The position numbers and the translations under genes are program-made. DNA of 64,000 bases from NCBI RefSeq assembly GCF_013265555.1, contig NZ_CP041345.1, positions 248,001-312,000 on the forward strand, in the 5' to 3' direction. This document shows positions 45,811-53,482 of the stretch, one piece after another (the stretch's first letter is position 1; every line of letters starts with the position of its first letter). The notes under the pieces were generated by a model. The model worked only from the letters and a program-made list of their open reading frames with translations. It ran no database searches and was not told where the DNA came from. This stretch comes from Tenuifilum thalassicum. GTDB taxonomy: Bacteria; Bacteroidota; Bacteroidia; Bacteroidales; Tenuifilaceae.

Positions 45811-46434
45811 CTATTTACCAATTAACCGGTTTAGTTGCCCCGATTCCATATACTGCTTAAGGATTCTTGTGATATACTTACCTACGATATCAAATTCAAG
45901 ATTTACAACTGTACCCTTCTTTATTTCATGAAAGTTGGTATGCTCATATGTGAAAGGAATAATGGCAACCTGGAATGAGTTTTCGCGAGAATTAACTACA
46001 GTTAAACTAACACCATTTACTGCAATAGAACCTTTTTCAACAGTAATATTTCCCTTTGTTGGGTCGTATTCAAATGTATAGTACCAGCTCCCGTCGGCTT
46101 CGGTAACATCAGTGCAAACAGCTGTTTGGTCTACATGGCCTTGAACCATATGCCCATCAAGTAAACTGTCTATTTTCATGCTTCGCTCAACATTTACCTT
46201 GTCGCCAACCTTTAAGCTGCCAAGATTCGATTTCTCAAGGGTTTCTTTAATGGCAGTAACGGTATAGGTATTGTCATCTTTCTTAACTACTGTAAGGCAA
46301 ACACCATTGTGAGCGATGCTCTGGTCTATCTTTAAATCTTTAACAAATGAGCAGGTGAGTGTAATATGCAAATTTTCTTTTTCACGCTCAAGTGCTACAA
46401 CCTTTGCAGGTTCCTCTACAATTCCTGAAAACAT
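45811..46434 (-). CDS. ribE: Riboflavin synthase alpha chain
   Basis: Forms riboflavin from two 6,7-dimethyl-8-ribityllumazine molecules. The 207-residue protein has the diagnostic MFSGIVEE start and two lumazine-binding repeats (VCLTVVKKDDNTYTV and VSLTVVNSRENSFQV), with VERSMKIDSLLDGHMVQGHVD between. The frame extends nine codons upstream, but MFSGIVEE is the conserved start. A TATCTTTG -7 element lies 25-32 bases upstream. Confidence 0.96.
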   Translation of the reverse strand: MFSGIVEEPAKVVALEREKENLHITLTCSFVKDLKIDQSIAHNGVCLTVVKKDDNTYTVTAIKETLEKSNLGSLKVGDKVNVERSMKIDSLLDGHMVQGHVDQTAVCTDVTEADGSWYYTFEYDPTKGNITVEKGSIAVNGVSLTVVNSRENSFQVAIIPFTYEHTNFHEIKKGTVVNLEFDIVGKYITRILKQYMESGQLNRLIGK

Positions 46435-46458
46435 AGTTTTTAATTTTTGGTTTCTACG

Positions 46459-46466
46459 CAAAGATA
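46459..46466 (-). promoter_or_regulatory. Candidate -7 element for ribE
   Basis: The minus strand reads TATCTTTG, an exact TAnnTTTG match, 25 bases before the preferred ribE start. No -33 TTG at the usual distance. Its position also argues against the upstream alternative start. Confidence 0.4.
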
Positions 46467-46583
46467 ATCAATATTAAACTTTTCTTGCTTGAAAGGAGTT
46501 TTCGTTTTCTGCTTTATACAATACCATATTTCATCACATTAAGCTAAAGTGTTGTTGATAAACAATAAAATAAATACCTTTAC

Positions 46584-47726
46584 ATGAGTAAATTAAACGC
46601 CATGGACGAGCTAGTAAGATTAAGGCATGAGTTACATCGCAATCCAGAACTATCAGGAAATGAAAGAGCTACAGCTAAACGTTTAAGGTTCTTTTTAAGC
46701 CGTTACCAGCCTCATGAACTTTATTCCGATGTGGCAGGACATGGCATGGCTGTGGTATATCGTGGTAAAGAACCTGGGCCAACTGTTTTGTTTCGTTGCG
46801 ACATGGACGCACTTCCTATTAATGAACAGTCAGGAGTGCCCTATTCATCAAATACACCAAATGTTTCCCATACTTGTGGACACGATGGGCATATGGCTAT
46901 TGTTTCGGGGTTAGCAGTTCGTTTATTCAATAATCCGTTATCAAAGGGGAAGGTGATATTATTATATCAGCCTTCGGAGGAGAATGGAACTGGTGCCAAA
47001 GCAAGTATTGAAAAGTTAAGAGAGCTTGACCTATTCCCCGATTACGCCATTGCAATTCATAATATGCCAAAATATAAGCTAGGAAGTGTAATACTAGGAC
47101 GATATACTTTTACTGCTGCTTCAAAAGGTTTAATTATTAAATTACAAGGTAGGAATTCCCATGCCGCCTTTCCTGAGTTAGGGTTAAATCCTGCAGGTGC
47201 TACTGCTGAAATAATTCAACACCTGCTTTCGTTATCATCCACCAATATATTTAAGGACTTTGTCCTTGTCACCCTGATTCATGTAAAGGTGGGTGATGTG
47301 GCTTTTGGGACCTCGCCAGGCTCTGCTGTAATAATGGCAACCCTTAGAGCTTTTGATGATTCCGATATGGAAAAATTATCAGATGCAGCTATAGATAATG
47401 CTGTTAAAATAGCACTTAAACATGGCCTAGCCATTGAAACCAATTTTACCGACGATTTCCCAGCATCGGTTTGTAATCCTGAACTGACCCATACGGTAGA
47501 GTTATTAGCTCGTAAAAACAATAGAGAAGTAATTTATTTGGAGGAGCCAAATCGTTGGAGCGAAGATTTTGCAAACTTTACAAGCGTGTGTCCTTCTATT
47601 ATTTTTGGATTGGGTTCGGGAGAGAATCAGCCAGATATTCATACCCCAAACTTCGATTTCCCTGATGAGTTAATTGTAGATGGTGTAGATTTGCTTGAAT
47701 CACTTGTACGCGAATTGACTGCTTAG
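46584..47726 (+). CDS. M20 family amidohydrolase
   Basis: A 380-residue zinc-dependent hydrolase of the M20D/HipO group (N-acyl amino acid hydrolases and carboxypeptidases). Metal and active-site motifs are RCDMDALPI, HTCGHDGHMA and QPSEENGTGA, and the dimerisation domain follows from ASKGLIIKLQGRNSHAAFPELG. No signal peptide, so cytoplasmic. The exact substrate cannot be told from sequence. The stop overlaps that of the convergent EamA gene by four bases. Confidence 0.9.
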   Translation: MSKLNAMDELVRLRHELHRNPELSGNERATAKRLRFFLSRYQPHELYSDVAGHGMAVVYRGKEPGPTVLFRCDMDALPINEQSGVPYSSNTPNVSHTCGHDGHMAIVSGLAVRLFNNPLSKGKVILLYQPSEENGTGAKASIEKLRELDLFPDYAIAIHNMPKYKLGSVILGRYTFTAASKGLIIKLQGRNSHAAFPELGLNPAGATAEIIQHLLSLSSTNIFKDFVLVTLIHVKVGDVAFGTSPGSAVIMATLRAFDDSDMEKLSDAAIDNAVKIALKHGLAIETNFTDDFPASVCNPELTHTVELLARKNNREVIYLEEPNRWSEDFANFTSVCPSIIFGLGSGENQPDIHTPNFDFPDELIVDGVDLLESLVRELTA

Positions 47727-48631
47727 GTCGCAACTTTCTTCCTTTTTCTTTGACTCACAAGGAAAACTCCAGTAAAGACTAAAATTGCAGCCATAAGTTT
47801 TCTAAGGTCTAAGGTGTCAACACCAAACATAACAGCTATAAAAGCAGCAATTACTGGTTGGGAATAAATATATATGCTTACCGTGCTTGTGTGTACATGT
47901 TGTAATCCCCATCCGTTTAGCAGATATGCAAGAAATGTAGGGCCAAGCAGAACAAAAGCAATTGAAGCAAAAATCTCTATAGGGATTGTATTCCATGAGG
48001 TGTTAAGCAGGTCGGAGAAACCAAAAGGCGTTATTGATAGAAGTCCTACAGTAAATACACCTTTCATTACTGTCACGGGTCGATACTTTAGCGTTAAAGG
48101 TTTTACAACCACAAGGTAGAAAGCATAGCTTAGCGTGTTGAGGAAAAGCATTGCATTCCCTAGTAGATGTTTATCGGATATTGAAACCGAACCATTACCA
48201 AGAATGAGGAGTAAAGCCCCTGATGCACCTATAATAAGCCCAATGATTTTTTTTGTTGTTATGGGTTCCGATAGCAAAAAATATGCTATTAGAATTACCA
48301 TTGCAGGATTTAAAGTCGAAATAATTGAGGATTCAATTGGAGTGCTAAAATTCAAGCCATTAAGGAATAATAACTGATTAAAAGTGATACCAAAAAGCCC
48401 TGCTGCAATAAGTCTTAAATAATCTTTTTTTTCAATACTTTCAGTATTCTTTCCAAAGCTTGCAATGGCCCAGAATAGAAAAGACGATGCAATAACTCTT
48501 AGCAATGTAAATCCCAGTGGGCTTAAATAATTTGGCATTACACCTTTGGCAACTGAATAGTTAATGCCAAACATTAAGTTTGCAACAAATAGTGCAAGAT
48601 GAGCCTTGGCCTGTTTACTTTTTAAATTCAT
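47723..48631 (-). CDS. EamA/DMT family transporter
   Basis: A 302-residue membrane protein with ten hydrophobic helices arranged as two EamA repeats. It belongs to the drug/metabolite transporter superfamily, with family-typical NLMFGINYSVAKG and PLGFTLLRVIASS in helix 1-2 and LNPAMVILIAYFLLSEP in the middle. Substrate unknown. A good promoter-like pair precedes it. Confidence 0.9.
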   Translation of the reverse strand: MNLKSKQAKAHLALFVANLMFGINYSVAKGVMPNYLSPLGFTLLRVIASSFLFWAIASFGKNTESIEKKDYLRLIAAGLFGITFNQLLFLNGLNFSTPIESSIISTLNPAMVILIAYFLLSEPITTKKIIGLIIGASGALLLILGNGSVSISDKHLLGNAMLFLNTLSYAFYLVVVKPLTLKYRPVTVMKGVFTVGLLSITPFGFSDLLNTSWNTIPIEIFASIAFVLLGPTFLAYLLNGWGLQHVHTSTVSIYIYSQPVIAAFIAVMFGVDTLDLRKLMAAILVFTGVFLVSQRKRKKVAT

Positions 48632-48645
48632 TACTTATTAAGCAG

Positions 48646-48675
48646 CAAATCTAGGATTAGACTACAATATTCAAA
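48646..48675 (-). promoter_or_regulatory. Promoter for EamA transporter gene
   Basis: On the minus strand TTTG is followed after 18 bases by TAGATTTG, an exact match to TAnnTTTG with near-ideal spacing, 15-45 bases before the gene start. Confidence 0.55.
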
Positions 48676-48730
48676 TTAGATTTAGGTAAAAATTGACATC
48701 CAAATATACTTTTTTAACTTCAGTTAACCG

Positions 48731-48758
48731 TTTGGTAAGCATCAAGAATATAAATTTG
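48731..48758 (+). promoter_or_regulatory. Promoter for flippase-like gene
   Basis: TTTG at 48731-48734 and TAAATTTG at 48751-48758, separated by 16 bases, match the Bacteroidota -33/-7 elements. The start codon follows 20 bases later. Confidence 0.5.
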
Positions 48759-48778
48759 TTAGAATAATTACAAGCTAA

Positions 48779-49852
48779 ATGCACAAGCAAAAGGCTGAGA
48801 TATCGGAAAACCCTGCCAAAAGGCTGAAGCCTGCTTATGCTATTATTCCCGTTATATTAGGCTTAGGTGTAACCGGTTACCTTCTGTATAATGAGTTTAA
48901 CCCAAGCGCATTTGATGCAATTAATTTTACTTGGTTATCGGTATTTTGGCTGTTGGTTGCTGCCATTTTGATGATTGGTCGCGATATTGGTTATTCTTTA
49001 AGATTGATGGTTTTAAGTGAGGGTAAATTCCGATTTTGGAAAGCACTAAGGGTGATTATGCTTTGGGAGTTTACATCTGCTATAACACCTTCGGCAATTG
49101 GCGGAACTAGTGTGGCAATTATTTATGTTAACAAAGAGGGGTTAAACCTGGGTAATAGTTCAGCATTAGTAATGATTACCTCGTTTTTGGATGAGATTTA
49201 TTTTGTGGCAATGTTCCCCCTACTAATACTTTTTGCAGGCTATCATAATCTTTTTGAAATTAGCTCAGTTCCTGGCGCTGCCAAAGAGCTTATTACATTT
49301 AGCATTGTGGGATACTCTCTAAAGTTTCTTTGGGTACTCGCTTTAATTTATGGGCTTTTCTTTAACCCACGTGGTTTGAAATGGCTGATTCTGTTGATAT
49401 TTAAGCTTCCCATTCTAAGGCGATGGAAACATGGTGCCAACAGAGCTGGAACCGATATAATAAGTAGTTCAAAAGTATATAGGAATAAGCCATTATCGTT
49501 CTGGGTTAAAGCATTCTTATTCACGTTTTTGTCATGGTCGTCAAGGTTTTTTGTTGTTAACGCTATATTGATGGCCTTTTTTGGAGTAGGAAATAACTTA
49601 CTCATTTTTGCCCGCCAGCTAGTTATGTGGATTATGATGCTTGTTAGCCCTACACCAGGTGGAAGCGGTTTCGCTGAGTTTGTTTTTACACGTTATTTAT
49701 CAGAGTTTATTCCAGTTGATGCTTCGTTGTTAGTTTCTGTTGCTGTTGCAATGGCTTTTTTATGGCGTCTCATTAGCTATTATCCTTACCTAGTTGTTGG
49801 GAGCTTTATTTTTCCACGCTGGATTAATCGACACTTTGTTAGAAAAACCTAA
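48779..49852 (+). CDS. Flippase-like (AglD/MprF-type) membrane protein
   Basis: A 357-residue polytopic protein with about eight helices, of the lysylphosphatidylglycerol synthase transmembrane (UPF0104) family. Typical segments are RDIGYSLRLMVLSEGK, the loop EFTSAITPSAIGGTSVA and the SPTPGGSGFAEF motif near the C-terminus. Relatives move lipids or lipid-linked sugars; no synthetase domain is attached, so the substrate is unknown. Confidence 0.88.
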   Translation: MHKQKAEISENPAKRLKPAYAIIPVILGLGVTGYLLYNEFNPSAFDAINFTWLSVFWLLVAAILMIGRDIGYSLRLMVLSEGKFRFWKALRVIMLWEFTSAITPSAIGGTSVAIIYVNKEGLNLGNSSALVMITSFLDEIYFVAMFPLLILFAGYHNLFEISSVPGAAKELITFSIVGYSLKFLWVLALIYGLFFNPRGLKWLILLIFKLPILRRWKHGANRAGTDIISSSKVYRNKPLSFWVKAFLFTFLSWSSRFFVVNAILMAFFGVGNNLLIFARQLVMWIMMLVSPTPGGSGFAEFVFTRYLSEFIPVDASLLVSVAVAMAFLWRLISYYPYLVVGSFIFPRWINRHFVRKT

Positions 49853-49915
49853 TTTTAGCTAGGGCTATTTCAACTTTCATCAATTTGTTTTGTTTAGTGT
49901 AAAACAAAATGTAAG

Positions 49916-50629
49916 ATGAGGTATTTCTATATTACAGGGACTAGTTCTGGGATTGGATTTGAACTAGCAAATATCATATTGAAAGATGAAAACTCTTTTG
50001 TTGTTGGCTATGCCAGACGAAATAATATTGAGCACAAAAGGTACATGCATATAAAGGCTGATTTTTCATCATCTATCGAATCAAGAAAGGTTGAAATCCC
50101 ATTCTTTGAAAATGCAGAACAAGTTGTATTAACAAACAATGCAGGCATTTTAGGCGATGTTAATCCAGTGGGAGAAATTGATAACGAGGTGTTAGAAGCA
50201 ACTTTTGTAGTGAATGCCATTACGCCAGCCATTCTATCGAATCGAATATTGTCAATCTATAAGGGAAGACCAGTGGGTATAACTATTGTAAATATTAGTT
50301 CTGGTGCTGCTCGTCATGCTGTGGAATCGTGGGCTGGATATTGCGCATCAAAGGCAGCTCTCGATATGTTCTCGCTGGTTCTAGATGCCGAGCAGAATAG
50401 TAGCGGGAATGGGAAAGTAAAAGTTCTCTCAATTGCACCAGGGGTAGTTGATACTGCAATGCAGGATGAAGTAAGAAAAGTAGAAAAATCGAGATTTCCT
50501 CAGGCAGAAAGGTTTCATAAATACAAGCGTGAGGGTATTTTATCGAGTGCTAGCGACGTTGCAAAAAAAATCGTTGAGCTGATAGATAATCCGCCCAACG
50601 ATCCTATTATTGATTTACGACTGATTTAA
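49916..50629 (+). CDS. Short-chain dehydrogenase/reductase
   Basis: A 237-residue classical SDR. The nucleotide motif is GTSSGIGFE near the start, NNAG follows near residue 74, and the catalytic Ser and YxxxK are in VNISSGAARHA and GYCASKAALD. The shorter length and sequence resemble sepiapterin-reductase-like and benzil-reductase-like proteins, but the substrate is not assignable. The stop overlaps the convergent purQ by four bases. Confidence 0.88.
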   Translation: MRYFYITGTSSGIGFELANIILKDENSFVVGYARRNNIEHKRYMHIKADFSSSIESRKVEIPFFENAEQVVLTNNAGILGDVNPVGEIDNEVLEATFVVNAITPAILSNRILSIYKGRPVGITIVNISSGAARHAVESWAGYCASKAALDMFSLVLDAEQNSSGNGKVKVLSIAPGVVDTAMQDEVRKVEKSRFPQAERFHKYKREGILSSASDVAKKIVELIDNPPNDPIIDLRLI

Positions 50630-51330
50630 TCGTTCATTTCTTTTATGTAACGAATTAACGATTCAAAAATAAGACGTCCATCGGTATTACCAAGCTCATC
50701 ATCCGAAGCTCGCTCTGGATGGGGCATCATTCCAAAAACATTGTGCCTCTCATTGCAAACTCCTGCAATGTTTTCAACAGAACCATTTGGATTAGCACTT
50801 TCTGAAACAACTCCATTCTCATCGGAATAACGGAATAAGATCTGTCCATTTATTCGCATTTTGGCTAAGGTTTCTTTATCGGCATAGTAACGTCCTTCGC
50901 CATGAGCTATTGGAATTTTTAGAGCTCTCTCCCTAGGCAGATATTTGGTAAGAGCTGTTTCCTTACTATCTGGAACAAGGTAAATATTCTTGCAGATGAA
51001 CTTTTGGTTAGTATTGTGAAGCAAGGCGCCAGGGAGTAATCCACTTTCACAAAGTATTTGAAAACCGTTGCAAATGCCAAAAACATACCCACCGTTATTT
51101 GCAAAATCAATAACTTTGCTCATAATTGGTGAAAACTTAGCTAAGGCACCTGAACGTAAGTAATCGCCATAAGAAAATCCCCCAGGAAGAATTATTACAT
51201 CGATATTAGGATCAAAGTCGGTTTCTTTATGCCATAACGTTACAACTTCCTGTTCTAGGATTTCTTTTATCACATAAACAGTATCCTGATCGCAGTTAGA
51301 CCCTGGAAAAACTACAACTCCAAACTTCAT
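50626..51330 (-). CDS. purQ: Phosphoribosylformylglycinamidine synthase glutaminase subunit PurQ
   Basis: Class I glutamine amidotransferase supplying ammonia to PurL in purine synthesis. The 234-residue protein begins with KFGVVVFPGSNCDQD, has the nucleophile cysteine in GICNGFQIL, and the His-Glu pair in MMPHPERASD. This is the stand-alone PurQ form, so a small PurL and PurS are expected elsewhere. The minus-strand promoter pair at 51350-51377 precedes it. Confidence 0.95.
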   Translation of the reverse strand: MKFGVVVFPGSNCDQDTVYVIKEILEQEVVTLWHKETDFDPNIDVIILPGGFSYGDYLRSGALAKFSPIMSKVIDFANNGGYVFGICNGFQILCESGLLPGALLHNTNQKFICKNIYLVPDSKETALTKYLPRERALKIPIAHGEGRYYADKETLAKMRINGQILFRYSDENGVVSESANPNGSVENIAGVCNERHNVFGMMPHPERASDDELGNTDGRLIFESLIRYIKEMND

Positions 51331-51349
51331 GATGTAAATTTTATTTGGC

Positions 51350-51377
51350 CAAAGATAGCTTTAAAAAACATAACCAA
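51350..51377 (-). promoter_or_regulatory. Promoter for purQ
   Basis: On the minus strand TTG, 17 bases, then TATCTTTG, matching the Bacteroidota -33/-7 pattern, about 20 bases before the purQ start. Confidence 0.6.
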
Positions 51378-51404
51378 CAAAATGCTTCTGATGCTCTTTT
51401 TTAT

Positions 51405-51412
51405 TAAATTTG
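51405..51412 (+). promoter_or_regulatory. Candidate -7 element for EEP hydrolase gene
   Basis: TAAATTTG matches TAnnTTTG, 16 bases before the start codon at 51429. No -33 TTG was found at the right distance. Confidence 0.4.
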
Positions 51413-51428
51413 AAAACAAATTATTACA

Positions 51429-52490
51429 ATGAGAAAGAATTTATTTAAATTGGTTTTAACAGTTATTGCTTTTGCATTTGCATTTTTTATTCTATTTCTA
51501 ATTTACAGTACGATAACCTTTTATAAACCAAAAGATAAGGAGGTCCTATTATCGTTGCATAGCTCCGACACACTTGATGTTAACGTAAACTACTCTGTTT
51601 TAAGTTGGAACATTGGGTATGCAGGTTTAGGTGATAATATGGATTTTTTCTACGATGGCGGGAAAAAGGTTAGGGATAGCAAAGAGAGAACTCTACAAAA
51701 TTTTGACTCGATACAATCATTCTTAAAAAAGGCAGATGCTAACTTTCTAATGTTGCAAGAGGTTGATATTTTTTCAAGACGCTCATACGGAACAAATCAG
51801 TTAGTACTGCTTTCGCAATCATTAAAAAAATACACATACTTTGCTCACAACTATAAAGTATCTTTTGTTCCTATTCCCCTCAAAAGCCCAATGGGGGTAG
51901 TAAATTCAGGCATTGTAACCTTATCGGATTTTATTCCACAAAGAGTTGTTCGTTACCAGCTACCTGGACTTCTACCATGGCCAAAGCGTATTTTTAGCTT
52001 ACGCCGATGCATTCTAGTTTGCCGTTACCCTGTAAAGGGAGGAAATGAGCTGGTGCTAATAAATATTCATAATTCTGCTTACGAAGGTAGCACGCTTAAC
52101 AATGAGGAGTTGAACTTTATTAAGCAATTTGCAATAACAGAGTACCAAAAGGGAAACTTTGTACTCGCAGGAGGCGACTGGAACCAAACTCCTCCAGGTT
52201 TATCCCTTGATAAATTTGGGGAAAGCTATGAAATAGAAAATTTTAGCGTTAGACCTATCCCTAATAAACTTATGCCTACTAATTGGATTTGGGGGTATGA
52301 TTCATCAAAACCTACTAACAGGTTTTTAGATAAACCATTATCGGATAATACTAGAAAAGTAATACTCGATTTTTTTCTTATTTCTCCTAATGTTGAATTG
52401 GTAGAGGAAAAAACAATCGACTTACATTTCAAAAGTTCCGATCATAATCCAATTATTTTGAAGTTTAAGCTTAAACCTAACCAAAATTAA
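51429..52490 (+). CDS. Endonuclease/exonuclease/phosphatase family protein
   Basis: A 353-residue protein with an N-terminal membrane helix (about residues 7-30) and an EEP-fold domain. Metal and catalytic motifs are VLSWNIGYAG, LMLQEVDIF, GGDWNQTP and SSDHNPIIL. Membrane-anchored EEP proteins act on phosphoesters of lipids, nucleic acids or sugars; the substrate is not clear here. It is the last gene before the signalling operon, with a 140-base gap. Confidence 0.88.
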   Translation: MRKNLFKLVLTVIAFAFAFFILFLIYSTITFYKPKDKEVLLSLHSSDTLDVNVNYSVLSWNIGYAGLGDNMDFFYDGGKKVRDSKERTLQNFDSIQSFLKKADANFLMLQEVDIFSRRSYGTNQLVLLSQSLKKYTYFAHNYKVSFVPIPLKSPMGVVNSGIVTLSDFIPQRVVRYQLPGLLPWPKRIFSLRRCILVCRYPVKGGNELVLINIHNSAYEGSTLNNEELNFIKQFAITEYQKGNFVLAGGDWNQTPPGLSLDKFGESYEIENFSVRPIPNKLMPTNWIWGYDSSKPTNRFLDKPLSDNTRKVILDFFLISPNVELVEEKTIDLHFKSSDHNPIILKFKLKPNQN

Positions 52491-52553
52491 TTCTTGAATA
52501 TGTTTTTTAGTTTTAGTCAAAGCAAATGCAAACTTTACCTACATGAAGTTGTA

Positions 52554-52580
52554 TTGTTAAGAAAAAAAAATCTATATTTA
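52554..52580 (+). promoter_or_regulatory. Candidate promoter of the CheR-CheB-Sia operon
   Basis: TTG at 52554-52556, a 16-base spacer and TATATTTA at 52573-52580, one base off TAnnTTTG. It precedes the first gene of the nine-gene cluster by about 50 bases. Confidence 0.45.
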
Positions 52581-52636
52581 GCTTTTAAGATTAATGATAC
52601 TTTATTCAGCACAATAAACTAATATCGTTGCAACGT

Positions 52637-53476
52637 ATGCAGGTGTCGGATCAAGATTTACAATACTTCGTAAATACAGTTAAAAGTGTTTCTAGGTATA
52701 ACTTTTCAGAGTATTCTGAGAAGTCGTTAAAGCGACGCCTGCAAAAAATCCTTGAGGATTATAACCTTGATTTAACCAGTTTACTAGCAAATTTAAAATT
52801 TAACAAAGATTTTTTAGAAAAGATTGTCAAAGAAATAACTGTAAACACCACAGAACTTTTTCGCGATCCACCAGTATGGCATTTGCTTCGATCAAGAATC
52901 ATCCCTCGTTTTAAGAACAATAAAACTATCAACATCTGGCATGCAGGTTGCTCCACAGGGCAGGAAGTGTACTCTATGATGATTCTCTTGAATGAGATGG
53001 GAATGCTTGATAGGGCTAAAATCTTTGCCACCGATTTAAATACTGATGTGCTAGAGGTTGCCAAGCAGGGTGTTTATAAGTATAGGTTTAATCTGGGTTA
53101 CTTGGATAATTTCGACAAGGTAATTAAACAAAACCCATTAAACTTCGAAGAGTACAACGATGTTCCTTATGAAAAGTATTTCGACATAGATAAATCGAAA
53201 GATACCATCACCATGAAAAAGTTTCTTACAGAGAAGCCTATCTTTAGAAAGCACGACTTGGTGGTTGATGGTAATTTATTCTTTGCAAAGTTCGATTTAA
53301 TCCTTTGCAGGAATGTTATTATTTACTTTAACTACTCGCTCCAAAACAAAGTTTTTGAGCTGTTTTACAACAATTTGTATCCCAAAGGGATTCTTTTGTT
53401 AGGAATGCATGAAACTATACTTGGGCCTTGGGCAACCCGTTTCGAAAGATTAGGACAAGCCTATATTAAAAAGTAA
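52637..53476 (+). CDS. cheR: CheR-type protein-glutamate methyltransferase
   Basis: SAM-dependent enzyme that would methylate glutamates in a signalling protein. About 279 residues with the helical CheR N-domain (SEKSLKRRLQKILEDYNL, NTTELFRDP) and a complete catalytic domain: SAM motif HAGCSTGQEVYS, ATDLNTDVLE for the ribose, and LILCRNVIIYFNYS. It starts a tight operon (six bases to the sensor gene). A TTG nine bases upstream could also start. With no classical chemoreceptor in view, its target is probably one of the sensors in the same operon; that is inference. Confidence 0.92.
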   Translation: MQVSDQDLQYFVNTVKSVSRYNFSEYSEKSLKRRLQKILEDYNLDLTSLLANLKFNKDFLEKIVKEITVNTTELFRDPPVWHLLRSRIIPRFKNNKTINIWHAGCSTGQEVYSMMILLNEMGMLDRAKIFATDLNTDVLEVAKQGVYKYRFNLGYLDNFDKVIKQNPLNFEEYNDVPYEKYFDIDKSKDTITMKKFLTEKPIFRKHDLVVDGNLFFAKFDLILCRNVIIYFNYSLQNKVFELFYNNLYPKGILLLGMHETILGPWATRFERLGQAYIKK

Positions 53477-53482
53477 AGAACA

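Noticed and set aside
44746-46434. Two-component pair formed by the histidine kinase and its neighbour
   Set aside because: The adjacent gene is riboflavin synthase, not a response regulator.
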